Below are positions 6,567-14,598 of a stretch of DNA of 24,765 bases, piece by piece. The DNA is from a virus: IMG/VR virus record IMGVR_UViG_3300034375_009424, positions 1-24,765 of that record. The stretch is one strand, 5' to 3'. A program made the translations under genes and the position numbers. The number at the start of each line of letters is the position of its first letter. Positions within the stretch are counted from its first letter, which is position 1. The notes under the pieces are model-generated. The model did no database searches and was not told where the DNA came from. It saw only the letters and a list, made by a program, of their open reading frames with translations.

Positions 6567-6797
6567 CTAAGAACTTTTGTTCTTTTCGTATTCTTCACGA
6601 GTTTGCCAATCTTCTTTTCCCCAACGACTTAATTTATTTTTGCTTGATTTTTTACCTTCGTATCCGCCCCCCGCATCTTTGTAGTATTTAACGGCCAACT
6701 GCATGGCTCGGGCCGAATGTCCGCCGAGACGCTTGCGAGCTTTAGCTTTAGCGGCTGCCCATTTCTTTGGGTCCCGCTTTTTCGCGACTTCAGACAC
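6567..6797 (-). CDS. N-terminal half of a DUF5872-like protein (separate gene)
   Basis: The 76-residue basic protein has a Lys/Ala-rich start, HSARAMQLAVKYYKDAGGGY (about residues 27-46) and LSRWGKEDWQT (about 56-66). This matches the first half of DUF5872-type phage proteins (pattern xARxAQLxxKxYxxxGGxYxG, then LxxWTKExWxT). It ends where those continue into an ERYLPKKA segment, which is the next gene. Start is GTG at 6797, overlapping the end of the 107-aa gene by eight bases. Function unknown. Confidence 0.7.
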   Translation of the reverse strand: MSEVAKKRDPKKWAAAKAKARKRLGGHSARAMQLAVKYYKDAGGGYEGKKSSKNKLSRWGKEDWQTREEYEKNKSS

Positions 6798-7113
6798 TGG
6801 GAGTCACGGCGCCATCGCCGGGATATACAGGAACACCGGTCCGAGGCCCACGCTTGGCGGCTGCCTTTCGCAAAAGCTTAGCTTTCATAGATTCCGTGGG
6901 ATCTTCTTCCGGCGTAAACTCATCCTCGTAAGTTCCGTAGGGACCATATTGAGGAGGAATCGGTGCATTTAGCGGTTGCTCGCTGACTTGATTTTCATAA
7001 CTATCGCTACGCATCGCAGGACGTTGAGCCGTACGCTGACGACGCGATGCTAACTCCTGAGCATTAAATGCTTTGGTGAAAAAATCACCAGCTTCGATAA
7101 AAGGGTCAGCCAT
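6790..7113 (-). CDS. Unknown 107-aa protein in the small-gene cluster before portal
   Basis: Not recognised. The N-terminus (residues 1-30) is probably helical, residues 45-75 are Pro/Tyr/Glu-rich (PPQYGPYGTYEDEF), and residues 76-90 are basic. No signal peptide or membrane helix. It overlaps the next gene by eight bases and follows the 64-aa gene by 18 bases, so it belongs to the same tightly packed minus-strand operon. Confidence 0.6.
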   Translation of the reverse strand: MADPFIEAGDFFTKAFNAQELASRRQRTAQRPAMRSDSYENQVSEQPLNAPIPPQYGPYGTYEDEFTPEEDPTESMKAKLLRKAAAKRGPRTGVPVYPGDGAVTPSV

Positions 7114-7131
7114 GACTTAATTATAACGATG

Positions 7132-7326
7132 TCAAATAGAGCCTAGGGCTTTTATTTCAGCTGCTCTAGCTAACAAGGCGTCTTTAAAAAGATCTAACGG
7201 ACCGCTTTGCGCGGCTGCTCCTTTACGTAAAGCATTGATAATTTGATCGGCATCCATGCCGGCACTTTCACGCAGACTTTTGCCACCCTGCAGGTACGTA
7301 ACTAAGCCGGAAAGGTCGCTAGCCAT
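7132..7326 (-). CDS. Unknown 64-aa helical protein
   Basis: Not recognised. The sequence is mostly alpha-helical by composition (Ala/Leu/Asp/Lys, with LRKGAAAQSG in the middle). The ATG at 7326 overlaps the upstream stop by one base (TGATG), which points to translational coupling. It is part of the small-gene run between terminase and portal. Confidence 0.6.
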   Translation of the reverse strand: MASDLSGLVTYLQGGKSLRESAGMDADQIINALRKGAAAQSGPLDLFKDALLARAAEIKALGSI

Positions 7327-7607
7327 CAGTACAAGACTACGACATTAGTTACGTTACCACTTACAAGAGCTGTACAAGAGAGGGGACAGAGAAAATCACC
7401 GTTCAAGTGATTGTTTTCACATACCTGTCCTGGAGCATCTGTAAATTCTACTAAAAGACTTTTGTTACTGCCTCCGCCATTTTGAATAAACAAACCCCTA
7501 CACGCTGGAAAATATTTAGTTCCATCGGCGGGTACCCAAGTAAATCCACTTGAATAAGGCAGAGACGCTACCTGGCCGTAAACAGACCCAAATGCTCTTA
7601 CGTCCAC
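7326..7607 (-). CDS. Small beta-rich phage protein, possible virion component
   Basis: The 93-residue protein resembles a class of small phage structural proteins with the layout PxDGTxxxxxCRGLxIxxGG, then a strand-rich middle, a short GxFLPL-like turn, and an ending of type TNVVxLY: here PADGTKYFPACRGLFIQNGG (26-45), NGDFLCPLSC (69-78) and TNVVVLY (87-93). Four Cys are present. Similar proteins occur near head or tail genes and may be decoration or connector parts; this is inference. Start is GTG at 7607, three bases after the DUF3310 stop. Confidence 0.6.
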   Translation of the reverse strand: MDVRAFGSVYGQVASLPYSSGFTWVPADGTKYFPACRGLFIQNGGGSNKSLLVEFTDAPGQVCENNHLNGDFLCPLSCTALVSGNVTNVVVLY

Positions 7608-7610
7608 AAG

Positions 7611-7838
7611 TCAGTTGTTATCTTGAGTCAATTCTAACTCACCGATCAAACACTGTAAGTACCACGCGGCCTTCTTCAAGTCCTCGACACCGTTTTTGTG
7701 CTTGTACCTCCAGAGGTATTTAGCGATATTGCCGTGGCAGTAGCCCTGAAACCCCTCATTACCGACTTGTTCTTTAATGGCATCTATGCACTCAATAGCA
7801 CCAGACGTATAATGCGAAGGATGATTGACGTTGTCCAT
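7611..7838 (-). CDS. DUF3310 protein (T7 gp1.7-like family)
   Basis: The 75 residues carry the DUF3310 signature along the whole length: VNHPSHYTSGAIECIDAI (4-21), GFQGYCHGNIAKYLWRY (29-45) and NGVEDLKKAAWYLQ (49-62). DUF3310 occurs in T7 gp1.7, described as a nucleotide-kinase-related protein, and in many phages as a stand-alone small protein, so a role in nucleotide metabolism is plausible. It sits between a glycosyltransferase and virion genes, away from the dCMP deaminase. Confidence 0.9.
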   Translation of the reverse strand: MDNVNHPSHYTSGAIECIDAIKEQVGNEGFQGYCHGNIAKYLWRYKHKNGVEDLKKAAWYLQCLIGELELTQDNN

Positions 7839-7845
7839 AAAAATA

Positions 7846-8727
7846 CTAAAGCGTAAGCATTGTATCGCAAGTAATCAGGTTGCCAACCTTATTGCTCAGC
7901 TCCGTCGAGTACTTAATGTCGTCATGTTGCAACAAACAACAGTCATGCGGCATGTAAATTCCGTTTTTTTCGACTACTGGGACACATCGCCGGTGTTCAT
8001 AGCCGGAAGGAGGTGTTTCAAACGCTAAACCCATAGAACTACGGTCAGCTAAAGGCCAATTTCGGAAGGAAACAAGCTCTATACTCCGCATCGGGTCCAT
8101 ACTCGTACTTTTTACGTATTTAATCGCATCATCGGCATCCAAAATCATAGCGGCGTAATAAGGACTGCCCAAACTCGCAAAAAACCGTATTTCGTGGTCT
8201 ACTACGAGCTGTTTTGCGACGGTAAACCCACGCTCGCTCCAAACATTTGGAGTTTTTTCGGTTAAAGAGTATCGATAGTGGTTATCAAAAGGTACTTTTT
8301 TACCTCCGAACAGTTCATACCGTATAAATCCCGGCTCTAAGCCTACCTCAGCCAATCTAGGCTTCCAGCGCATCCAGTATTTGAAGTGATCCCAAGTTAA
8401 AAGCATGTCATTTTCTTGATATATAAAATAGTCGTACTCTTTGCGCATACAAGCTACAGTCAAATTTGGTTTATGCGCCCAAGTAAGCCACCAGCCGGTA
8501 TGCTCGGGACTCGCTACCACGATTTCTATATCGATTTGCTCTAAAAAAGGCCGCAAAAGAGCCGATAGCTGAGGGATTTGCTCCTGAGCTTCGTAGTTAA
8601 CAAACAAAAAAACCGAGACTTTCAGCTTGTACTCTGTGTAAAGTTTTAAAACTTTAAAAAGAGTGTCCAATCGAGCCATTGGCTCGTGGGCTGTAATGGC
8701 CACCCAGAGCTTTTTGTCTGTTTCCAT
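7846..8727 (-). CDS. Putative GT-A-fold glycosyltransferase next to terminase
   Basis: The 293-residue protein (from the ATG at 8727) starts with LWVAITAHEPMARLDTLFKV, the beta-alpha opening of a GT-A glycosyltransferase, and has YFIYQENDMLLTW (about 100-112), where the acidic END takes the place of the usual DxD. A C-terminal region contains GYEHRRCVP and a His/Cys-rich segment. I do not recognise the exact family. A longer reading from TTG at 8739 overlaps the terminase end; the ATG one base after the terminase TGA is preferred, suggesting coupled translation. Donor and acceptor unknown. Confidence 0.65.
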   Translation of the reverse strand: METDKKLWVAITAHEPMARLDTLFKVLKLYTEYKLKVSVFLFVNYEAQEQIPQLSALLRPFLEQIDIEIVVASPEHTGWWLTWAHKPNLTVACMRKEYDYFIYQENDMLLTWDHFKYWMRWKPRLAEVGLEPGFIRYELFGGKKVPFDNHYRYSLTEKTPNVWSERGFTVAKQLVVDHEIRFFASLGSPYYAAMILDADDAIKYVKSTSMDPMRSIELVSFRNWPLADRSSMGLAFETPPSGYEHRRCVPVVEKNGIYMPHDCCLLQHDDIKYSTELSNKVGNLITCDTMLTL

Positions 8728-8728
8728 A

Positions 8729-10252
8729 TCAGTACTCAACAGAAAAACTACCTCGGCGCTGTAAAAATGTAATTACCCACGTGTAGGCGTCAAGTAAATC
8801 GTCATGAGCTGTAGCGCCGACGTTAATAAGCTGTTCAAAAAGAGCGTCGAACTTTCTGTACTTATTAAAAATGACTTTTTGATTCTCAAGTAAACCCAAA
8901 GTACCTCTAAAACGAGCAATTTTATCGCCCCGGAAGCCCTTCACTTCATGAATATGTAAATTGCTAAGACCTCTTTCGTTAAGGAGCACTCTTCGAAGGT
9001 CTGCTGCAAGGCTGGCTTGATAAGCGACAGACTCAACCACCAAGGTCACAGTGGAATAAGTCGGTTGATACTCTCCGTTGTACTTAGTTAAAATGCCCCA
9101 CTCAAGCAACATGTCGCACAAAAGATCTATTTTTTCGAGATTTCCAATGGAACGACATTGGTGAGCATCGACAATGTAATATTTATCTTTCAAACGACCG
9201 CTTAAAACAAAAGCGGTGTAGTCCGATGTCTCGTTTTTACTCGCTGAAAGATCAATGCCCAGCGCCAAACTATCAAATTCGGTAGCTACATCTCCTTTGA
9301 TAAGCAAATCAGGCGACACGACTAAATCAGATGTCGCCACGGGTTGTTGCTGGTACTGAAAACAAAAAGCTACAGGATCTAGTTCTTTTTGTTGAAGCAA
9401 ATAATCTACAGACCACTGAGTCTGCCAATAGCTTTTAGGTTGTCCTTTGTCGTCATAAGTCAGAGCTTCTTGCGTAACTTGTTTCCATCCCTTATCGGGT
9501 ACAAACATCGTTTTATGGATGTCTAAAGGATGGAAGCGAGTGCCCAAACAAATTGAACGGCCACCTTCAAAAACAATGGGAGCGATAACGCTACTCCAGT
9601 TATTATTCATCTCTTCCCGAATCGTAGGATTTTTGATGTCCGCTGAAGATTTTATAGGGTCATCAATTAACACCAAGTGAGCACGTTTACTGGTAATACT
9701 ACCTCGCAAACCAGCTGCCCTTAGCGTAAATTCTTCATCACCAAGACGAGGAATTCCGGCATAATCGTAGTCAATCGACCAACCAATGTCAGATTGCATA
9801 CCCGGTTTAAGCCGGCACGTAGGAAAAATCTTACGAAACTCAGAGGAGTCGACAATCTGACGAATAATCCGTGATTTAGGTATGGCCGTGGCGATGTTGT
9901 AACTTACATAAATAATCTGAAGCGGTCTTTTAGCGGCTGTATGGCGACCAATACACCAAGCCGTAAACATATTGAGCACAGTGGACTTAGCAGAACCCCT
10001 GGGCGCCAGAATATCTAAGTTAGGTCCTGCTATATCTATAAGATACTTATTACTCTCATTAGTCACCAAATACTCATGCCATTCAAGCATGTGAGGAGCC
10101 GGAGGTTTATCTAGTATAGTACAGAAAGTATGGAAGTCATTTGAAGCCTTGGTGTAAATAGTTTCTGTAGCGCTACTGTCGTTATTTTCTATTGCTTTAA
10201 GAGCTCGTAGCTGTGCCCCACGGCGATACGCAAAAGTTTCCCGACTAGGCAT
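8729..10252 (-). CDS. terL: Terminase large subunit (DNA packaging ATPase/nuclease)
   Basis: The 507-residue protein drives DNA into the prohead and cuts the concatemer. Visible motifs: Walker A APRGSAKST (83-91), Walker B HLVLIDDP (192-199), coupling motif CLGTRFH (235-241), then the RNase H-like nuclease domain beginning LALGIDLSAS (329-338, Asp334) and ending HDDLLDA (483-489) with further acidic residues. The order and spacing match the Terminase_6 / TIGR01630-type large terminases. No small terminase gene is evident beside it; the 176-aa protein at 12561-13091 is only a weak candidate. The ATG at 10252 has no clear ribosome binding site; a promoter-like element lies just upstream, divergent from the GT4 gene. 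Confidence 0.95.
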   Translation of the reverse strand: MPSRETFAYRRGAQLRALKAIENNDSSATETIYTKASNDFHTFCTILDKPPAPHMLEWHEYLVTNESNKYLIDIAGPNLDILAPRGSAKSTVLNMFTAWCIGRHTAAKRPLQIIYVSYNIATAIPKSRIIRQIVDSSEFRKIFPTCRLKPGMQSDIGWSIDYDYAGIPRLGDEEFTLRAAGLRGSITSKRAHLVLIDDPIKSSADIKNPTIREEMNNNWSSVIAPIVFEGGRSICLGTRFHPLDIHKTMFVPDKGWKQVTQEALTYDDKGQPKSYWQTQWSVDYLLQQKELDPVAFCFQYQQQPVATSDLVVSPDLLIKGDVATEFDSLALGIDLSASKNETSDYTAFVLSGRLKDKYYIVDAHQCRSIGNLEKIDLLCDMLLEWGILTKYNGEYQPTYSTVTLVVESVAYQASLAADLRRVLLNERGLSNLHIHEVKGFRGDKIARFRGTLGLLENQKVIFNKYRKFDALFEQLINVGATAHDDLLDAYTWVITFLQRRGSFSVEY

Positions 10253-10271
10253 GTCTATAAGCTGATAGCAC

Positions 10272-10280
10272 TGTTATATT
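10272..10280 (+). promoter_or_regulatory. Extended -10 promoter for the plus-strand GT4/GH130-like pair
   Basis: TG (10272-10273), one base, TATATT (10275-10280) forms an extended -10 element with 5 of 6 consensus bases, 26 bases before the GT4 ATG. No good -35 is present, which is usual for extended -10 promoters. Confidence 0.45.
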
Positions 10281-10299
10281 GATTGTACTCGACTTTCAA
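10273..10299 (-). promoter_or_regulatory. Possible divergent promoter for terminase
   Basis: On the minus strand TTGAAA (10294-10299) and TATAAC (10273-10278) each match 5 of 6 consensus bases, but the spacer is only 15 bases. The -10 overlaps the plus-strand -10, so the two promoters would compete for polymerase. Confidence 0.35.
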
Positions 10300-10306
10300 A
10301 TTCTTC

Positions 10307-11479
10307 ATGGCGAAAGTTCTTTGGTACGGAGATGCGTGTAGTAATACAGGTTTTGCCAGAGTCACTCACAGTGTACTTGATAGCCTAAAAGAAAGCCATG
10401 AGATCGTGGTGATGGGCATCAACTACACAGGAGATCCTCACAACCTGCCTTACAAAGTTTACCCGGCATGTCCAGCCGGCAGTAACGATCGTTTTGGGAT
10501 CGGCAGGCTGCCCGAAATCTTACATAAAGAAAAACCAGACGTTGTAATCTGTCTTAACGATATCTGGATTGTTAACCAATTTTGGGAACGCTGCCAGTTT
10601 TTAAAAGACAAGCTCAAATTTAAATTCATTGCTTACTTCCCGGTGGATAGCGAAAGCTATTACCCAGATATGCTCCGGCATATTAAACACTGGGATTTGG
10701 GAATTACTTTTACCGTACCCTCGGCAGAAAGACTGATGAAGTACGGGGCAGATGCGCCCCGGTTAGCGGTGCTCCCCCACGGTGTCGATGTCGGTCGTTT
10801 TTACCCGATGGATACAGCAGAAGCACGTAGTCGCCTAGGATTGCCATTAGATAAATTTATTGTATTTAACGGTAATAGGAATCAACCCAGAAAACGTATA
10901 GATCTGACAATCAAAACATTCGCGGAATTTGCAGTAGATAAACCCGACGCGATGTTGTATTTACATATGGGTACAAAAGACCTGGGTTGGGACGTATTAC
11001 CTTTGTTTAAACACGAAATGACTCGACGTAATCTAGACGAAACTAATAGACTTGTTCTTACCGCAAACAATATCAACTATATCGATGCGCCGCCGGATGA
11101 ACTTTTAAATACGATCTACAACGCTTGCGACGTGGGGATAAATACATCCGACGGAGAGGGCTGGGGTCTTGTCAGTTTCGAACACGCCGGGTGTATGAAG
11201 CCTCAGGTCGTCCCGCACCACACCGTGTGTCAGGATATCTGGAAGGATGCCGCTGAACTTATCCCCATTTCCACATGGGTTGTGGATAAGGACTTAGGGG
11301 TTGAGCGCGGTCTTATCGATACGACCAAAGCGGCGAAAATTTTAGACGATCTGTACTACGATAAACAAAGCTATGATGAAGTAGCTAACGCGTGCTACTC
11401 TGTGACTCAACGACCCGAGTATCGCTGGGAGTCAATCAGCGCAGGATTCAATGCCGCTATCCAAGATCTAGGAGTTTGA
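10307..11479 (+). CDS. GT4-family glycosyltransferase (GT-B fold)
   Basis: The 390-residue protein is a retaining GT-B glycosyltransferase. Features: the N-terminal acceptor domain starting KVLWYGDACSNTGFARV (3-19), PHGVD (157-161) at the domain junction, NGNRNQPRKRID (188-199) as the donor-domain start with phosphate-binding Arg/Lys, and the GT4 motif EGWGLVSFE (284-292; Glu284 and Glu292 form the EX7E pair). Substrate unknown. A longer frame from TTG at 10283 adds eight residues, but the ATG at 10307 gives the natural start. It points away from terminase and is followed three bases later by a GH130-like gene, a two-gene carbohydrate unit opposite to the surrounding virion genes. Confidence 0.85.
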   Translation: MAKVLWYGDACSNTGFARVTHSVLDSLKESHEIVVMGINYTGDPHNLPYKVYPACPAGSNDRFGIGRLPEILHKEKPDVVICLNDIWIVNQFWERCQFLKDKLKFKFIAYFPVDSESYYPDMLRHIKHWDLGITFTVPSAERLMKYGADAPRLAVLPHGVDVGRFYPMDTAEARSRLGLPLDKFIVFNGNRNQPRKRIDLTIKTFAEFAVDKPDAMLYLHMGTKDLGWDVLPLFKHEMTRRNLDETNRLVLTANNINYIDAPPDELLNTIYNACDVGINTSDGEGWGLVSFEHAGCMKPQVVPHHTVCQDIWKDAAELIPISTWVVDKDLGVERGLIDTTKAAKILDDLYYDKQSYDEVANACYSVTQRPEYRWESISAGFNAAIQDLGV

Positions 11480-11481
11480 TC

Positions 11482-12564
11482 ATGCAGTCTCAAAATCGCT
11501 ACTTTCACCTTTACAGCGACGTTATTTTCCCTTCGAAGCGTCCTGACAAAGGCGTGCCGACTGTTTACGAACAAGCTGAAGCGTTAGGCGGTAAATTCAC
11601 GCGAATCGTAAAAGGTTTACCTAAGAACAGTGTCGCTAACTTTAGTCCTTCAATAATTAACAGGTTGGGAAAAACTTATATAGCTTGGCGATCTCAACCC
11701 GAAGCATTTGGCTTCAGGTACGACAATAAGTACTTTTATCTAAATAACCAACCCAACGAAATTTATATAGCCATGCTTGGAAGCAATGATGCTTCTGTCA
11801 TCGGCACTAAAAAACTTCGATCTAAAAAACACAGGCTTAGCTATGAAGATCCCAGGCTATTTACCGGGCCGGACTCAAACCTGTATGTTCAATTTGTAGC
11901 TTCTACATACGCCAGTAAATACGACTCAAATACCAAAAAACTTTTTTCGCAACCAAAAGTCGTTGTCTGCTGGGTTAACGATTTATTTGAAGCGGTAAGT
12001 GCAGCTATTCCGCCTATCGGAAAAAATCACACCGTGGGAGTACCGGAGAAAAACTGGGCTTTCTTTACCGCTAACGATGAGCTGAACTGTTTGTACTCCA
12101 CGCGGCCTTTAATCGTCGAAAGAGAGAACGGACCTTCTATTGAACTCGACACAAAAATTTTAGAAAAAGCTACAGGAGGTGCAGCTACTTTTAACTCCAC
12201 CGCCCCTATTAATTTGGGGTATTGCTACCTTGTTTTTTATCACTGGAAGCACATGGTATGCACAGACGACGGTAAACCTTACCTTATTTACCATGTAGGG
12301 GCTTATCTGGTTGATAAAAACTTCAAAGAAGTAACTTACTTCACGGAAGAACCCTTATTTACAGGTTCTTTAAACGATCGCGTTATCGAATGGACGGACG
12401 TTTGCGGCAATCCAGTTTCAAATCAACCTGCAGTAATTTTGCCCTTCGGTGCATTTCTGGAAGGAGATGAACTTGTGATGTCTCTCGGCGTCAATGATGC
12501 TTTTATGGGCATCTTCAGAACAAAGCTACAAAACATCATGCGCCGTATGCGCAAAGCCGATTAA
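11482..12564 (+). CDS. GH130-like beta-propeller enzyme (mannoside phosphorylase/hydrolase type)
   Basis: The 360-residue protein shows the repeated short-strand pattern of a five-bladed beta-propeller and motifs like those of GH130: SPSIINRLGKTYIAWR (55-70), YEDPRLF (121-127, the EDPR loop), PEKNWAFF (188-195), FYHWKH (252-257) and a closing blade with SLGVNDAFMGIF. GH130 enzymes are mainly phosphorylases of beta-mannosides; a few hydrolyse. Whether catalysis is retained cannot be judged by eye. Start is ATG at 11482 with GGAG seven bases upstream (11471-11474), three bases after the GT4 stop; a longer frame inside the GT4 gene is rejected. The last four bases, TTAA, are shared with the stop of the convergent minus gene. 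Confidence 0.7.
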   Translation: MQSQNRYFHLYSDVIFPSKRPDKGVPTVYEQAEALGGKFTRIVKGLPKNSVANFSPSIINRLGKTYIAWRSQPEAFGFRYDNKYFYLNNQPNEIYIAMLGSNDASVIGTKKLRSKKHRLSYEDPRLFTGPDSNLYVQFVASTYASKYDSNTKKLFSQPKVVVCWVNDLFEAVSAAIPPIGKNHTVGVPEKNWAFFTANDELNCLYSTRPLIVERENGPSIELDTKILEKATGGAATFNSTAPINLGYCYLVFYHWKHMVCTDDGKPYLIYHVGAYLVDKNFKEVTYFTEEPLFTGSLNDRVIEWTDVCGNPVSNQPAVILPFGAFLEGDELVMSLGVNDAFMGIFRTKLQNIMRRMRKAD

Positions 12565-13091
12565 GCGCGTTCTTCGTTCTCAATAGTAGTCCAAACTAAG
12601 ACGGCGGCCTCGTCAACTAATTGCTGAAGACCAGGCTGCCCGTCGAGGGTATTGATCAGTTCGCGAATGGTGCGATCTGCGCCGGCAAGGATCAAACCAC
12701 GGCGGTCTAGACCGTCCGCAATAGATCTAACAGCCTGAATGTGGCTACGAAGTTCTTTTTGAACCGCTGAAATTTTTGTCGCAGCGGATGCGGGGTCGAG
12801 CATCTGATTTTGAACCATGTCCCGTACATTTCTGATGTCAATTTGTAAGTCATCAATTTCACGAAGTAATACTTTGCGTAGATCTTCTTTAGGGAACTTC
12901 TCCTGGATCCACGCGGTCAGATCGGCGATACTACCTGTGTACCCCGGTCGCAAGAATCTAGCGTATAAATACGCTTCAATGTCGCTCGTTGTATTCTTCG
13001 CGTAATGGACGAACGCATCTTTGTTTGACGCGTCAAGCGAAGCTAACCACGCGGCAACCGTGGTTGAATCACCTATCGCCGATTTGATCAC
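12561..13091 (-). CDS. Unknown 176-aa helical protein, probable virion or packaging component
   Basis: Not recognised. Residues about 60-120 are strongly helical with heptad-like Leu/Ile/Val spacing (EIDDLQIDIRNVRDMVQNQM), consistent with a coiled coil; the N-terminal 50 residues contain Asp/Tyr-rich helices. It is the last gene of a minus-strand run of virion-like proteins. Start is GTG at 13091, overlapping the upstream TGA as GTGA. A small-terminase role is conceivable from size and helicity, but no DNA-binding motif is visible. Confidence 0.6.
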   Translation of the reverse strand: MIKSAIGDSTTVAAWLASLDASNKDAFVHYAKNTTSDIEAYLYARFLRPGYTGSIADLTAWIQEKFPKEDLRKVLLREIDDLQIDIRNVRDMVQNQMLDPASAATKISAVQKELRSHIQAVRSIADGLDRRGLILAGADRTIRELINTLDGQPGLQQLVDEAAVLVWTTIENEERA

Positions 13092-13831
13092 GCAAAGCCT
13101 CCGCCACCAAGAGCGGCCCCGCGAGCATCGCGACGCTTGGCAAATTCCAATTCACCTTGGCCCCTAAGTAACGCAAGGTTTTTACCAATGTCCAAGTTGG
13201 CCTGGGTTTGAGCTAGCACTTGTGCGTTACGAGTATTCGCAGCATTGGTGCCTACATCAGTAATACCTTTAGCTAAATTAGTGTACTGAAGACCCAGAAC
13301 ATCGGCGCCTTTTTTAGTTAGATCTGCTTGAGTCTCTCCGCCCAAAAGCTCCAAAGCAGTACGGCCTTTAGCGGCCATTTCCTGTTGGCCGATTGCTGCT
13401 CCGGCTAGTTGGGAAGAAATACCAGTCATTAAACCCGCCATCTGGTTTTCTTTAGAGCGAGCCCCCGTAAACATGTCATAAACAGACTGACCAATAAGAT
13501 TAGTCTGTGCTGCCTGAGCTCCTAGATAAGGAGCCATGTTAGCCATAAGCTCCTGGCCGGCGTAGGTCAGCTGTGTATTAATAGGTGCCAGCTGAGCGTA
13601 TAGCGAGCTGTAATCGGCCGGTTGCTGTGGTTGCTGTGAAGAACGCCCGCCGCCAAAAATGCTGCCAAAAGCGGAACCAAGTCCCCCAGCTAAAGTTCCT
13701 ATACCTCCTAAAGTCGCTCCTAAACCGCCTGCGGCCGCAGCGCCGCCAGCCAGAGCAGGCGTAGCGGCAAATGCAGAGCCGATAGCCGCAGATCCAAGTC
13801 CAGCAGCAGGTATTAAAGCCGGAATAGGCAT
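13088..13831 (-). CDS. Ala/Gly-rich putative internal virion (ejection-type) protein
   Basis: The 247-residue protein begins with a hydrophobic Ala/Gly/Leu-rich stretch (residues 1-60) without charged residues, long enough to enter a membrane. Then comes a Gln/Ala-rich amphipathic helical region (70-230) and a Gly-rich tail. This resembles internal virion proteins of short-tailed phages that leave the capsid with the DNA, such as the T7 gp14 type, in composition only. Start ATG at 13831 has a good ribosome binding site (AGAGG eight bases upstream). It forms a run with two other Ala-rich genes. Confidence 0.6.
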   Translation of the reverse strand: MPIPALIPAAGLGSAAIGSAFAATPALAGGAAAAGGLGATLGGIGTLAGGLGSAFGSIFGGGRSSQQPQQPADYSSLYAQLAPINTQLTYAGQELMANMAPYLGAQAAQTNLIGQSVYDMFTGARSKENQMAGLMTGISSQLAGAAIGQQEMAAKGRTALELLGGETQADLTKKGADVLGLQYTNLAKGITDVGTNAANTRNAQVLAQTQANLDIGKNLALLRGQGELEFAKRRDARGAALGGGGFA

Positions 13832-13835
13832 CGAA

Positions 13836-14597
13836 TTAACCTCTCTTTACACCGATGTTACTAAAAGGCTGCATAGCAGCCGAGAGCGTAGAGCTCAAAG
13901 CAGACGCATTAGGCGGCGCAAAAGCAGCTATAGTAGCGGCACCTAAAGAAGCGTTCGCAATTGCATTTGCGTTGTACATAGCAATTTGCCGTTCCTTCCA
14001 CGAATCGATGTTTGCCTTTTCAATATCGCGTGCGTAGCGAGCCCGCTCACCCTGACGAGTTAACTCAGAAGTCAAGAGTTGAGACTTGAGTAAATTCTCA
14101 AGCCGCATTCCTTCGACTTCTTTTAACCGTGAAGGATCCCCTAGTTCCTTTAAATACTCAAAGAGACCTCTAACAGTTTCATCTTGCTGTTGAGGAACAG
14201 TGGTACCTGAGTAAGGCGCCGTAGTTTGCGGCAGCGAATTGTTAGGAGGAGGCGGAAGAATCGGAGGGGGAGGAGGAAGCTGGTCTTCCATACCACCAGG
14301 GGTAACGGTACCAGGCTGTTTGGGGGTTTTAGGCGTCTTAGCTGCCATAGCCTCAGGTTTATACCCGCGAAGCGACGTGGCCCGCTGATAAATTTCGGCC
14401 GGGGACTTAGCTCCGGTCAGCGCTTCTGCTTGCTGGGGACCGGTATATTCGAAAAAACTTTCAGGGCTCTGCCAACCCATCTGAGGTCCGGCCCAAACCA
14501 CGGGGCGTCCGCCGAGAATGGCAAGCTCACCGCCGCCCCGCATCATGGCTGCAGGATCAAGCAGATTTTTAGCGACTTCAAAAAGTCCATTTGCCAT
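13836..14597 (-). CDS. Putative virion protein with polyproline linker
   Basis: The 253 residues (ATG at 14597, one base after the upstream TGA) fall into an N-terminal domain (1-75), a basic Pro/Lys linker with PPPPPILPPPP (about 108-118), a charged helical region (about 150-215, GERARYARDIEKANIDSWKE) and a hydrophobic Ala-rich C-terminus (about 215-245). The helix-plus-hydrophobic layout mirrors its neighbours in reverse order, suggesting co-assembling internal or neck proteins. A longer frame to 14645 runs into the upstream gene and is rejected. Confidence 0.6.
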   Translation of the reverse strand: MANGLFEVAKNLLDPAAMMRGGGELAILGGRPVVWAGPQMGWQSPESFFEYTGPQQAEALTGAKSPAEIYQRATSLRGYKPEAMAAKTPKTPKQPGTVTPGGMEDQLPPPPPILPPPPNNSLPQTTAPYSGTTVPQQQDETVRGLFEYLKELGDPSRLKEVEGMRLENLLKSQLLTSELTRQGERARYARDIEKANIDSWKERQIAMYNANAIANASLGAATIAAFAPPNASALSSTLSAAMQPFSNIGVKRG

Positions 14598-14598
14598 G

